64,000 nucleotides of DNA from Silanimonas sp. GTDB lineage: Bacteria; Pseudomonadota; Gammaproteobacteria; Xanthomonadales; Xanthomonadaceae. A program made the position numbers and the translations under genes. The notes beneath the pieces were generated by a model. That model searched no databases. It saw only the letters and a list, made by a program, of their open reading frames with translations, and was not told where the DNA came from. The stretch covers positions 434,001 through 498,000 of the forward strand of contig NZ_JAPZSC010000001.1 of assembly GCF_027531545.1 (NCBI RefSeq), read 5' to 3'. Below are positions 37,653 through 46,574 of the stretch, piece by piece. Position 1 is the first letter of the stretch, and every line of letters starts with the position of its first letter.

Positions 37653-38081
37653 TCAGGGCTGCAGGCTCTGCAGTTGCTTCAGCGTGGCAGCGTCCACCTC
37701 GACCGTCTCGCCGCTCGGGAGGGTCAGCGTGGCCGACTTGAACGCCTGCGTGGCCTGGTCCGTCTCGATGACGAGGCGGCCTTCGCCCTTCTCGCCGGTG
37801 ATGTTGAAAATCACGACGCTCTTGCCGGTCTGGCCGGCTTCCATCATGGCGCCGAAGTCCATGCCGGCATCGGTCACGGCACCGAAATGCTCCTGCACGG
37901 CGGGCACCTGCGCGACGATTTCCTTGCCGCCCGCGGAAACCGCCTTCATGCCGAAGTAGCCCAAGCCGACGACGGCGCCGACGCCGAGCAGGATCAGGAC
38001 GAGGCAGCCGCCCAAGAACCACGGCCAAAGCTTGCGCTTCGGCTTGTCGTTGGCGGGCGGCGGCGGAAAGGGCGTGCTCAT
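37653..38081 (-). CDS. Single-pass membrane protein, possibly Coa1-like
   Basis: A 142-aa protein. A Pro-rich basic cytoplasmic N-terminus (MSTPFPPPPANDKPKRK) precedes one TM helix (WFLGGCLVLILLGVGAVVGL, about residues 20-42) and an extracytoplasmic domain. The end of that domain (FNITGEKGEGRLVIETDQ ... ATLTLPSGETVEVD) resembles the cytochrome c oxidase assembly factor Coa1 (DUF1783) fold in its G-x-G-x(1,3)-V pattern. This resemblance is by eye and modest. No oxidase genes are nearby. It is convergent with priA and downstream of rpoH, which has its own terminator between. Confidence 0.55.
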   Translation of the reverse strand: MSTPFPPPPANDKPKRKLWPWFLGGCLVLILLGVGAVVGLGYFGMKAVSAGGKEIVAQVPAVQEHFGAVTDAGMDFGAMMEAGQTGKSVVIFNITGEKGEGRLVIETDQATQAFKSATLTLPSGETVEVDAATLKQLQSLQP

Positions 38082-38139
38082 CGGTTCGTTCCTTTGGGGG
38101 TTGGGAAAGGCCGCTGGATGCTAGCAGCCCGAAACGAAA

Positions 38140-38159
38140 ACGGCGCCCGAAGGCGCCGT
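38140..38159 (-). terminator. Rho-independent terminator of rpoH
   Basis: On the minus strand the stem ACGGCGCC / GGCGCCGT with a TTCG tetraloop is followed by TTTCGTTTC. This is a classic stem plus U-rich tail 30 nt past the rpoH stop. Confidence 0.8.
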
Positions 38160-38189
38160 CGTCGCATTACCCGGCTCAACGCCGTGGGC

Positions 38190-39050
<861 letters not shown>

Positions 39051-39083
39051 TCCTGCGTCCCTCGGGGGGTCATGGGGATCAAT

Positions 39084-39110
39084 TTAGCACTCGCCTGCTA
39101 CGAGTGCTAA
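39084..39110. promoter_or_regulatory. CIRCE operator (HrcA-binding inverted repeat) upstream of rpoH
   Basis: TTAGCACTC at 39084-39092, a 9-nt spacer, and GAGTGCTAA at 39102-39110: a perfect match to the CIRCE consensus (TTAGCACTC-N9-GAGTGCTAA). It starts 33 bp upstream of the rpoH ATG. On the minus strand TTAGCA inside the element and TAAATT at its promoter-distal edge could be -35 and -10 boxes with about 18 bp between, so HrcA would cover the promoter. Confidence 0.93.
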
Positions 39111-39253
39111 GCGTGCTGGAAGTTCCACAGCGTTCCATCGGCGGCAGCAATCCCGTGTCTCATCCGGCTTTGCGACCCGTCCTCGCCCGCCAGCGCAGGG
39201 TCCGCGCATACTGGGGCGACCGCCCGGGCAGGCGGCCATCCGGACGAGGACGC

Positions 39254-40282
39254 ATGCCGAAGAAAGCCGCCACGAAGGCCAAAGGGCCCTTGCAGATGAG
39301 CGACCTCGCGAAGATCGCGGGGGTCTCGGAGTCCACGGTCTCCCGCGCGCTGGCTGACCACCCGACGGTGGCTCAGGCCACGCGGGTGCGCATCAAGGCC
39401 TTGGCCAGCGAGCTCGGCTACCGCATCAACCCCATCGCGCGCAGCCTGCGCGCGGGGCGTTCCGGCGTCATCGCCGTCGTGGTGCCTCTGCAGCACGACC
39501 GCAGCGGGCACCTCACCGACCCGTTCATGATGTCGATGCTGGCCTATCTCGCCGACGAGCTGACCAGCCGCGGCTACAGCATGCTGCTGTCGAAGGCGGT
39601 GCAGGAATCGGGCACCTGGCTCGACGCCACGCTGGCGCAGTCGATCGCCGAGGGGCTGGTGATCATCGGCCAGAGCCATGAGCACGAGGCGATCAATGCC
39701 GCGGCCGAGCGCGGTGCGCCGCTGGTGGCCTGGGGCGCGCAGATGCCCGGCCAGGCCTACCCCTGCGTCGGCTCGGACAACCACGCCGGGGGCCTCATCG
39801 CCACCCGCCACCTGATCCGTCAGGGCCGCCGCCGCATCGCCTTCCTCGGCGACGAGCGGCTGCCGGAAGTGGCGCACCGCTACGCCGGCTACGTCGAAGC
39901 GCTGGCGACGGCGGGTGTCGACGACGATCCGCGGCGGCACCTGCGCGCGCCGTTCGACGCGGACGAGGCCTACCGCGCCTTCCGCGGCCTGCTCGCGCAG
40001 GACGTGCCGCTGGACGGCGTCGTCGCGGCTTCGGATGTGATCGCGATCAGCGCCATCCGCGCCCTCAACGACCGCGGCATCCGCGTGCCCCAGGACGTCT
40101 CGGTGGTGGGCTACGACGACGTGCCGCTGGCGCAGTACACGCACCCGGCGCTGACGACCGTACGCCAGGACCTGAAGCGCGGCGCCGAACTGCTGACGCT
40201 CTCGCTGATCGAACGCCTCAACGGCGGCGACCCGCGCCCGGCGCCGATCGCCCCGTCGCTGGTCATCCGCGAGTCGGCTTGA
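39254..40282 (+). CDS. LacI family transcriptional regulator
   Basis: A 342-aa repressor. The N-terminal HTH and hinge are MSDLAKIAGVSESTVSRALADHPTVAQATRVRIKA-type (residues about 16-65, with a basic leader PKKAATKAKG). The periplasmic-binding-like sensor domain includes GVIAVVVPLQHDRSGHLTDP, VGSDNHAGGLIATRHLI, IAFLGD, ASDVIAISAIRALNDRGIRV and VVGYDDVPLAQYTHPALTTV. The ATG at 39254 has GAGGA upstream; a GTG farther upstream lies inside the CIRCE element and is rejected. No sugar transport or catabolic genes adjoin it, so its targets are unknown. It is divergent from rpoH. Confidence 0.92.
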   Translation: MPKKAATKAKGPLQMSDLAKIAGVSESTVSRALADHPTVAQATRVRIKALASELGYRINPIARSLRAGRSGVIAVVVPLQHDRSGHLTDPFMMSMLAYLADELTSRGYSMLLSKAVQESGTWLDATLAQSIAEGLVIIGQSHEHEAINAAAERGAPLVAWGAQMPGQAYPCVGSDNHAGGLIATRHLIRQGRRRIAFLGDERLPEVAHRYAGYVEALATAGVDDDPRRHLRAPFDADEAYRAFRGLLAQDVPLDGVVAASDVIAISAIRALNDRGIRVPQDVSVVGYDDVPLAQYTHPALTTVRQDLKRGAELLTLSLIERLNGGDPRPAPIAPSLVIRESA

Positions 40283-40497
40283 GCGACGCCGCACAGCCTG
40301 CGCGCGGCTTGGCGTCGGAGACCAGCAACCCGAGCGCCCACGCGGGCCCGTCGGCAGCGACCAACAGCGGCGCCATCAACAGCCGAACAGCTCCGCCGTG
40401 ACGACATTGGCGTAGAACGGCGCAGGCCCCGATAGAACAGGAGACGGGAGCCCATCGATGCCGCGGACTCACGCGACTGAAGCACCGGGGGTACGGT

Positions 40498-41178
40498 TCA
40501 AGCCGCCGGCAGCGACCAGTCGATCGGGGTGGAGCCCAATCCCTGCAGCCAGCGATTGGCCTTGCCGAAATGCCCGCAGCCGAGGAAGCCGCGATGCGCG
40601 GACAAGGGCGACGGATGCGGCGCCTTCAGCACGCAGTGGCGCTGGCGGTCGATCAGCTCGCCCTTCTTCTGCGCATAGCTGCCCCAGAGCAGGAAGACGA
40701 GGCCTTCGCGCTCGCGGGACAGCGCGCCGATGATCGCGTCGGTGAAGCCTTCCCAACCTTTGCCCGCATGGCTGCCGGCGCGGCCTTCCTCGACGCTGAG
40801 CACCGCGTTCAACAGCAGTACGCCCTGCGCCGCCCAAGACTCCAGGCAGCCGTGGCGCGGCATCGGCAGCCCGAGGTCGCGCTCGATCTCCTTGAACATG
40901 TTGAGCAGCGAGGGCGGGATGGCGATGCCCGGTGGCACCGAGAAGCTCAGCCCGTGCGCCTGCCCCGGCCCGTGGTAAGGGTCCTGGCCGAGGATGACCA
41001 CGCGTACCGCGTCAAAGGGCACGGCGTCGAGCGCGGCGAACATCAACCGGCCCGGCGGGTGCACGCGCTTGCCCGCGGCCTTCTCCGCACGCAGGAAAGC
41101 GGCAAGGGCCTGCATGTCGGCGCGCTCGAGGTAGGCCCCGACGCGCGCCACCCAGCTCGGGTGCAGGGCCACGGCCAT
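40498..41178 (-). CDS. ung: Uracil-DNA glycosylase
   Basis: Removes uracil from DNA in base-excision repair. The protein is 226 aa (E. coli 229). It has the water-activating motif [20 protein letters not shown] with the catalytic Asp, [30 protein letters not shown], and the Leu/His loop [19 protein letters not shown]. The ATG at 41178 starts [17 protein letters not shown], the family N-terminus. It lies 10 bp after the septum-formation-type lipoprotein on the same strand and is the last gene of this minus-strand run. Confidence 0.97.
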   Translation of the reverse strand: MAVALHPSWVARVGAYLERADMQALAAFLRAEKAAGKRVHPPGRLMFAALDAVPFDAVRVVILGQDPYHGPGQAHGLSFSVPPGIAIPPSLLNMFKEIERDLGLPMPRHGCLESWAAQGVLLLNAVLSVEEGRAGSHAGKGWEGFTDAIIGALSREREGLVFLLWGSYAQKKGELIDRQRHCVLKAPHPSPLSAHRGFLGCGHFGKANRWLQGLGSTPIDWSLPAA

Positions 41179-41188
41179 GGCGACGGGA

Positions 41189-41629
41189 TCAGCGCTTCGC
41201 GTTGCGCAGGCTGCCGGTGATCTTGCTGCCGTCCTGCGTGGCGAGCATGCAGACCACCTCCTGGTCGCCATTGGTCCAGCTTTCCGGCGTGGGCTCGAGC
41301 GTGGTGAACACGTACTCGGAGCTGTCGTAGTCGAGGCCGACGTAAGGCTCGAAGGCGCCGAGGCAGCCGGTCTCGACGGCCTTGTCCATCGCGCCGCGCT
41401 CGGGGAACGCACCGCCCGGCAGGTCGAACAGATGGTAGACCTCGGAAAGATGCGGTTTGTCGCAGGCGATCTTCACCGTCTCCGACACTTCGCCCGAGGT
41501 GTCGTCGATCAGGCAATCACCGACCGCGAGGTCGAACACGCCGACCTCCTCGGAGCCATCGGCATTGGGTGCGCTGCACGCGGCAAGAACGAGGGCGAGC
41601 GCGAGGGGGGATAGAACGCGGAGGGACAT
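41189..41629 (-). CDS. Septum formation (PF13845-like) domain lipoprotein
   Basis: A 146-aa lipoprotein. The signal sequence ends in the lipobox [13 protein letters not shown] (Cys at about residue 18). The mature part has [38 protein letters not shown] and [20 protein letters not shown] ... CMLA, the VGDC / C..PH..EVY pattern of the Septum_form family, best known from actinobacteria. Four mature Cys could form disulphides. It lies 10 bp upstream of ung, but a functional link to ung is unlikely. A role in division is only suggested by the family name and by ftsEX two genes away. Confidence 0.72.
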   Translation of the reverse strand: MSLRVLSPLALALVLAACSAPNADGSEEVGVFDLAVGDCLIDDTSGEVSETVKIACDKPHLSEVYHLFDLPGGAFPERGAMDKAVETGCLGAFEPYVGLDYDSSEYVFTTLEPTPESWTNGDQEVVCMLATQDGSKITGSLRNAKR

Positions 41630-41697
41630 GCCAGGGGGCCTTGGTGGGAAGAAAAGGGGGATGAAACGCGCAGCCGGACGACAGCCGCCTGCGGCAC

Positions 41698-42540
41698 TCA
41701 GTGGCCGTGGCGCTCGCGCAGCAGGCGGCCGACGCGCAGCTGGAACAGCAGCTTGGTGATCAGCAGGCGCTCCTCGATCGGCTTGAGCACGAGGTCGTTG
41801 GCGCCGCTGCGCAGCAGCTCGGTCTGATTGGCCGGGTTGGCATCGCCGGTCATCACCAGCACCGGCAACTGGCCCTTCGGATAGCCGAAGTCGTTGCGGA
41901 TCGACTTCACCAGGTCTTTGCCGGTGAGTTCGCCCTTCAGGTAGACGTCGGTCAGCACCACGTCGCAGCCGGGCACGCGGCCCTGCGTCAGCGCCGATTC
42001 CAGCCAGGCGATGGCGTCCTCGACGCCGCTGCAATGCATCACCTTGAGGCCGTGCTTCTCGAGCATGCGCCGCGTGGCGACGGCGACGACCTTGCTGTCC
42101 TCGACGTACAGCACTTCGCCGCCGGGCGCGCCTTCCGGCGCGACGTAGCCCTTGATGAATGCGGCCAGCGCGGTGAAGCCCAGCGACTTGTCGAAGTAGT
42201 CGGTGACGTCGTCGGTGATGGAGCGCGTCTCGAGGCGGTCCTGCACGTCGCCGGAGACCACGATGATCGGGATGTAGGCCTGCGGCGTGTGCTCGCGCAG
42301 GTAGCGCGCCAGCTCGAGGCCATCCATGTCGGGCAGCCGCAGCGCGGTGGTGACGAGGTTGATGGCGCCCTGCTGCAGGGCCACCTTCGCCTCGTCGCCG
42401 TTCTCGCAGAGGATGATCTCGGCCTGCGGCAACTGCTGGCGCAGCACGCCCTCGATCATCTTGCGCACCACCTTCGAGCCATCGACCACGAGGATGCGTG
42501 GCGAGGTGTTGTCGAAGGTGCGGAACGCGGGTGTGCTCAT
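41698..42540 (-). CDS. Tandem-receiver response regulator (first receiver degenerate)
   Basis: A 280-aa protein of two CheY-like domains and no output domain. Receiver 1 (about 14-130) begins RILVVDGSKVVRKMIEGVLR, but where the phospho-acceptor Asp belongs the sequence is NLVTTALRLPDMDG, with Ala at that position, so it cannot be phosphorylated normally. Receiver 2 (about 143-270) is intact: VLYVEDSKVVAVATRR, CDVVLTDVYLKGELTG with Asp, the Thr of LVMTGD and the Lys of VLKPIEE. The start overlaps the ftsX stop (ATGA). No kinase is adjacent. It probably serves as a signalling partner or phosphate sink. Confidence 0.85.
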   Translation of the reverse strand: MSTPAFRTFDNTSPRILVVDGSKVVRKMIEGVLRQQLPQAEIILCENGDEAKVALQQGAINLVTTALRLPDMDGLELARYLREHTPQAYIPIIVVSGDVQDRLETRSITDDVTDYFDKSLGFTALAAFIKGYVAPEGAPGGEVLYVEDSKVVAVATRRMLEKHGLKVMHCSGVEDAIAWLESALTQGRVPGCDVVLTDVYLKGELTGKDLVKSIRNDFGYPKGQLPVLVMTGDANPANQTELLRSGANDLVLKPIEERLLITKLLFQLRVGRLLRERHGH

Positions 42541-43502
42541 GAGCCGGCCGGGAGCGAAGTCCGCAGATAATGGCCCGCCGCCACCCGCGCGCCAAGCCAG
42601 CCCAGCACCGCGGCGCTGGCCAGGACGGCGGCCGCCTCGGCCACGCCGGGGCCGGCCAGCGCGAATCCGCCGGCATAGGTCGCCACCAGCTCGGCCATCG
42701 GCGCGCGCAGCAGGGCCCCGATCGCGAACACGCCAGCCAGCGCCAGCGCGCCGGCCAGCGCGCCCAGCAACACGCCGAAATGCAGCAGCGGGCGGCGGAT
42801 GTCGGCATCGTCGGCGCCGAGCTGCTGCAAGAGCGCGATCTCGTCGCGGCGCGTCGCGAGGTCGAGGCGCACGGTATTGCCCACCACCAGCACTGCGCCG
42901 GCGGCCAGCAGCAGGGCCAGCAGGCCCACCGCACGACGGCCCAGCGCCAGCCAGGCGTCGAGGCGCGCGCGCCAGGCGGCGTCGTACTGCACGCTGTCCA
43001 CGCCGGGCTCGGCCTGCAGGGCCGCGGCCAAGGCCGAAGGGTCGGCAGCCACGTCCTCCCGCGGCGAGACCACCAGCACCCAGGGGAGCGGATTGCCGTC
43101 GAGCAGATCGAGCGCGCCCGCGAGGTCGCTCATCTGCCGGAACTCGGCGAGCCCCTCGTCCGGCGTGCGCAGCACCACGGCGGCGACATCGGGCCGGGCG
43201 CGCCAGGCCTCGGCGAGGCGGCGGGCGTCGCCCGGCTTGGCTTCGGCCTCGAGGAAAACGCTGATCTCGCGGGCGGCGTCGAGCGTGCCGGCGAAGCGCA
43301 GGGCGTTGGCGAGGAACAGGCCCAGCAGCAGGGGAAGCAACAAGGCCAGCGCGAACACCGAAAGTGTCGCCGCGGTGGCGAGCTTCGCTGCGCGAAGGCG
43401 CGCGACGGCATCGGCGAAGGCACGGCGATGGCTGCGGCCCCACGCACCCACGCCGGGGCCGCCGTACACCTCGCGGCGCGCCGCGCTGCGGTTCGCGCTC
43501 AT
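42537..43502 (-). CDS. ftsX: Cell division protein FtsX
   Basis: Membrane subunit of the FtsEX ABC-type complex, which activates periplasmic amidases through EnvC-like partners at the septum. The protein is 321 aa. TM1 is at about residues 43-65 (ATLSVFALALLLPLLLGLFL). A periplasmic domain contains ISVFLEAEAKPGDARRLAEA and VLVVSPREDVAADPSALAAA. Three C-terminal TM helices follow, with RLDLATRRDEIALLQQLGAD, the FtsX signature. It overlaps ftsE upstream and the tandem-receiver gene downstream, both by ATGA. Confidence 0.95.
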   Translation of the reverse strand: MSANRSAARREVYGGPGVGAWGRSHRRAFADAVARLRAAKLATAATLSVFALALLLPLLLGLFLANALRFAGTLDAAREISVFLEAEAKPGDARRLAEAWRARPDVAAVVLRTPDEGLAEFRQMSDLAGALDLLDGNPLPWVLVVSPREDVAADPSALAAALQAEPGVDSVQYDAAWRARLDAWLALGRRAVGLLALLLAAGAVLVVGNTVRLDLATRRDEIALLQQLGADDADIRRPLLHFGVLLGALAGALALAGVFAIGALLRAPMAELVATYAGGFALAGPGVAEAAAVLASAAVLGWLGARVAAGHYLRTSLPAGS

Positions 43503-44185
43503 GCGGCGAGGTCCTGCGCGGCGATGTCGTCCACCAGCCGGCCCTCGTGCAGCACCAGGGTGCGCTGGCGCGTCCGCTTGATCAACGCGAGGTCGTGGCT
43601 GGCGATCAGCACGGTGGTGCCGCGCTCGGGGAGTTCGAGGAACAGACCCATGATCTCGGCGGCCAGCTGCGGGTCGAGGTTGCCAGTGGGTTCATCGGCC
43701 ACCAGCAGCACCGGCGAGCCGACGATGGCGCGGGCGATGCCGACGCGCTGCTGCTCACCGGTGGATAGCTGGGGCGGCAGGGCGGAAAGGCGATCGCCGA
43801 GGCCCACCCGGCCCAGCACCTCGCGCACCCGCTGCAGCACCTCGGCCTCCGGTGCGCCGGCGATGCGCAGCGGCAGGGCCACGTTGTCGGCGACGGTCCA
43901 ATGCGGCAGCAGCCGGTGGTCCTGGAACACCACGCCGACGCGGCGCCGGTAACGGGCGATGTCGCGGCCGCGCACGGCGGCCAGGTTGCGGTCTTCCAGC
44001 AGCACCGCGCCGCGGTCGGGCCGCTCGGCGAGGTGCAGCAGCTTCAGCAAGGTGCTCTTGCCGGCCCCGCTGTGGCCGGTGACGAACAGCACCTCGCCGG
44101 CCTCGACGCCGAAGCTCACGTCCTGCAGGGCGGCACGGCCGCCCGGGTACTGCTTGTGGACCGCGTCGAAGCGCAGCAGGGGCAT
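43499..44185 (-). CDS. ftsE: Cell division ATP-binding protein FtsE
   Basis: ABC ATPase of FtsEX, 228 aa. The N-terminus is MPLLRFDAVHKQYPGGRAAL. Walker A is GHSGAGKSTLLKLL. The Q-loop is VFQDHRLLPHWTVADNVALP. The ABC signature is LSTGEQQRVGIARAI. Walker B is LLVADEPTGNLD, and the switch His lies in VLIASHD. It begins 2 bp after the rhlB stop, so transcription from rhlB through ftsE-ftsX is likely. In many Gammaproteobacteria ftsEX is directly followed by rpoH; here rpoH is about 3.5 kb further on. Confidence 0.97.
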   Translation of the reverse strand: MPLLRFDAVHKQYPGGRAALQDVSFGVEAGEVLFVTGHSGAGKSTLLKLLHLAERPDRGAVLLEDRNLAAVRGRDIARYRRRVGVVFQDHRLLPHWTVADNVALPLRIAGAPEAEVLQRVREVLGRVGLGDRLSALPPQLSTGEQQRVGIARAIVGSPVLLVADEPTGNLDPQLAAEIMGLFLELPERGTTVLIASHDLALIKRTRQRTLVLHEGRLVDDIAAQDLAA

Positions 44186-44187
44186 CG

Positions 44188-45873
44188 TCAGCCGCCGAAC
44201 CAGCCCTTCACGCGGGCGGCCATGCGGGCGAAGAAGCTGTCTTTCGACACACCCACCGGTCCCACGGCAGCGGCTTCGGGCGAAGCGCCCTCGGCGCCGC
44301 GCTCGCCGCGCGGCTTGCGACGGCGACGACGACGGCGGCGCTCGGCGTCGGCCGGGCTCTCGGCGGCGTTCGGGACGTCCGTCGCCTGCATCGGAACCGC
44401 CTCGCCCTCGGGCTTCGGCGCGCGCTCGGGGCGCGGGCCACGCTCGCCTTCCGGACGCGGGGGGCGCGGACCGCGCTCACCCTCGGCACGCGGCGGACGC
44501 GGACCACGGTCGCCACGGCCGTCATCGCGACCTTCGCGACGCGGACCGCCGCTGCGGCCTCCGCCAGCGCTGCCACGACCACCGCGGCCGTGCTTGGCGT
44601 CCTTCTCGGCCATCTCGGCGCGGGCTTCGCGGAAGATGTCGCTGACGCGTTCAACCGGCTCCGCGCCTTCCGGCAGGGCCTCGCGCTCCGGGCGCGGCAG
44701 GGCCGTCAGCAGGTCGGTGGTGACGGCTTCGACCGGGATCTTCTGCTCGATGTACGTCTCGACCGCCGGCAGGTGCTGCGCGTACAGCTCGCAGGCGAAG
44801 GTGATGGCATCGCCCTCGGCGCCAAGGCGCGCGGTGCGGCCGATGCGGTGCACGTAGTCCTCGGCCTCGAACGGCAGGTCGAAGTTGTAGACGTGGCTGA
44901 CGCCGTCAATGTGCAGGCCTCGGGCGGCCACGTCGGTGGCGACGAGGATCTCGAGTTCGCGGCGCTGGAACTTCGCCAGCAGGCTCTGGCGCTTCTTCTG
45001 CGGCACGTCGCCGCTGAGCACGCCGACGAGGTAGCCGCCGCGCTCCAGCGCACGGCCGACGCGCTCGACCATCGCCTTGGTGTTCACGAACACCATGGTG
45101 CGGTTGCCCGGGCTGCGCGAGAGCAGGCCGAGCAGCAGCGGGATCTTCTCGTCGTTGGCCGGGAAGTAGATCTTCTGTCGCACGCGGGCGGCGGTGATCG
45201 TCTCGGTCTCGACGACCAGCTTCTCCGGCTCGTTCATGTGCTCGTAGGCGAGCTCGAGGACGCGGTGGCTGAGCGTGGCCGAGAACAGCAGGGTCTGGCG
45301 CTCCTCGCGGGCCGGCAGGCGGCGCATCAGGAAGCGCAGGTCCTTGATGAAGCCGAGGTCGAACATGCGGTCGGCCTCGTCGAGGATGCAGACCTCGCAG
45401 GCGTGCAGGCTGACGACATGCTGCTTCACGTAGTCGATCAGGCGGCCGGGCGTGGCGATGATCACGTCGGTGCCGGCCTGCAGCAGCTCGCGCTGCTTGT
45501 CGTAGTCGACGCCGCCGTAGACCAGCGTGTAGCGCAGGCCGAGCTGGCTGCCGAACTTCAGCGCGTCCTTGTGGATCTGGATCGCGAGCTCGCGGGTCGG
45601 GGCGAGGATCAGGGCGCGCGGGTCGCTGTCCTTGCGGTTGGCCAGCGCCGGGCGGGTCAGCAGGCGGTTCACCATGCTCACGAGGAAGGCGAGCGTCTTG
45701 CCGGTACCGGTCTGGGCCTGGCCGGCGACGTCGCCGCCGCGCAGCGTGACCGGGAAGGTCATGGCCTGGATGGGGGTGCAGCGGGAGAACCCGGCTTCCT
45801 CGAGGCCGGCCATCAGGGCCGGGTGAAGGTCGAAACTGGACAGGGTGACGTCGGTCAGCGGTTTGTCGCTCAT
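44188..45873 (-). CDS. rhlB: ATP-dependent RNA helicase RhlB (DEAD-box)
   Basis: Degradosome-type RNA helicase, 561 aa. The Q-motif is [20 protein letters not shown]. Motif I is AQTGTGKT, Ia [14 protein letters not shown] ([14 protein letters not shown]), [22 protein letters not shown] and [12 protein letters not shown]. The core ends near residue 400. The C-terminal about 160 residues are low-complexity, rich in Arg, Gly and Pro with repeats of [11 protein letters not shown] type, ending in a conserved amphipathic end ([17 protein letters not shown]). This tail is longer than that of E. coli RhlB (421 aa) and probably binds RNA. AAGGA lies just before the ATG. It is divergent from trxA. Confidence 0.94.
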   Translation of the reverse strand: MSDKPLTDVTLSSFDLHPALMAGLEEAGFSRCTPIQAMTFPVTLRGGDVAGQAQTGTGKTLAFLVSMVNRLLTRPALANRKDSDPRALILAPTRELAIQIHKDALKFGSQLGLRYTLVYGGVDYDKQRELLQAGTDVIIATPGRLIDYVKQHVVSLHACEVCILDEADRMFDLGFIKDLRFLMRRLPAREERQTLLFSATLSHRVLELAYEHMNEPEKLVVETETITAARVRQKIYFPANDEKIPLLLGLLSRSPGNRTMVFVNTKAMVERVGRALERGGYLVGVLSGDVPQKKRQSLLAKFQRRELEILVATDVAARGLHIDGVSHVYNFDLPFEAEDYVHRIGRTARLGAEGDAITFACELYAQHLPAVETYIEQKIPVEAVTTDLLTALPRPEREALPEGAEPVERVSDIFREARAEMAEKDAKHGRGGRGSAGGGRSGGPRREGRDDGRGDRGPRPPRAEGERGPRPPRPEGERGPRPERAPKPEGEAVPMQATDVPNAAESPADAERRRRRRRRKPRGERGAEGASPEAAAVGPVGVSKDSFFARMAARVKGWFGG

Positions 45874-46080
45874 GGGATCCTTGGGTGTGCTCGTCAGCTT
45901 GAAGCGGCGGCGCATCGCGCCTGCGGGTGAACCGGTTCGGTTCGGTCTTGCGCCCGCTTCACGCGCGGTCGCACACTGCGGCCGCGGGGGCCGGCACCTC
46001 GGGGTTGCGAACCGCTCCGAGGGCCCCCAAGTGTACCAGTCATGGCCGCGGCACCCGCGGCAGCCCATCGAGGACCTCCC

Positions 46081-46407
46081 ATGAGCGACAAGATCTCCCA
46101 CGTCGGCGATGCCGATTTCTCCACCGCGGTGCTCGGCAGCGACGTCCCCGTGCTGGTCGATTTCTGGGCCGAGTGGTGCGGCCCGTGCAAGGCCATCGCC
46201 CCTTTGCTGGACGACGTGGCCAAGGCCTACGACGGCAAGGTCAAGGTGGTGAAGATCAACATCGACGACAACCCGCAGACCCCGCGCCAGTACGCGGTGC
46301 GCGGCATCCCCACCCTGATGATGTTCAAGGGCGGCAAGGTCGCCGGCACCCACGTCGGCCTGGCCGGCAAGCCGCAGCTGACCGCCTTCATCGACAAGAG
46401 CCTCTGA
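46081..46407 (+). CDS. trxA: Thioredoxin 1
   Basis: A 108-aa cytoplasmic dithiol reductant. It has the active site [19 protein letters not shown] (WCGPC), the cis-Pro region [19 protein letters not shown] and a full-length thioredoxin fold. GAGG lies upstream of the ATG at 46081. It is placed between divergent rhlB and downstream rho, the same neighbourhood as in E. coli (rhlB / trxA-rho). Confidence 0.98.
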   Translation: MSDKISHVGDADFSTAVLGSDVPVLVDFWAEWCGPCKAIAPLLDDVAKAYDGKVKVVKINIDDNPQTPRQYAVRGIPTLMMFKGGKVAGTHVGLAGKPQLTAFIDKSL

Positions 46408-46425
46408 GGCTCCCCTGCTGAACCG

Positions 46426-46455
46426 GAGGCCGCCCGAGACTTGCCGGGCGGCCTC
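46426..46455 (+). terminator. Hairpin between trxA and rho
   Basis: Arms GAGGCCGCCCG / CGGGCGGCCTC (11 bp) with an 8-nt loop and no T-tract. It may act as an RNA-processing or attenuation structure in the rho leader rather than as a strong terminator. Confidence 0.45.
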
Positions 46456-46574
46456 TGCCGGGTGTAGTGTCCCGGCGACTTCTGCGGTCGCGACGCCCTT
46501 TCCGCGACGCCACCCGCACACCCCTTCCAGCTCATCCCCTGAGCTTTCTCCACTCGCCATCGCGAGAATTCCCC

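Noticed and set aside
39104-39253. Longer N-terminus for the LacI regulator from a GTG at 39104
   Set aside because: The GTG lies inside the CIRCE repeat and the added 50 residues are not LacI-like. The ATG at 39254 has a GAGGA site.
40283-40497. Short frames between the LacI gene and ung
   Set aside because: No start signals or recognisable domains. The 215-bp gap is treated as intergenic.
44400-44600. Repeated GGACCGCG/CTCGGGG words as an intergenic repeat
   Set aside because: They lie inside rhlB and encode its Arg-Gly-Pro-rich C-terminal tail.
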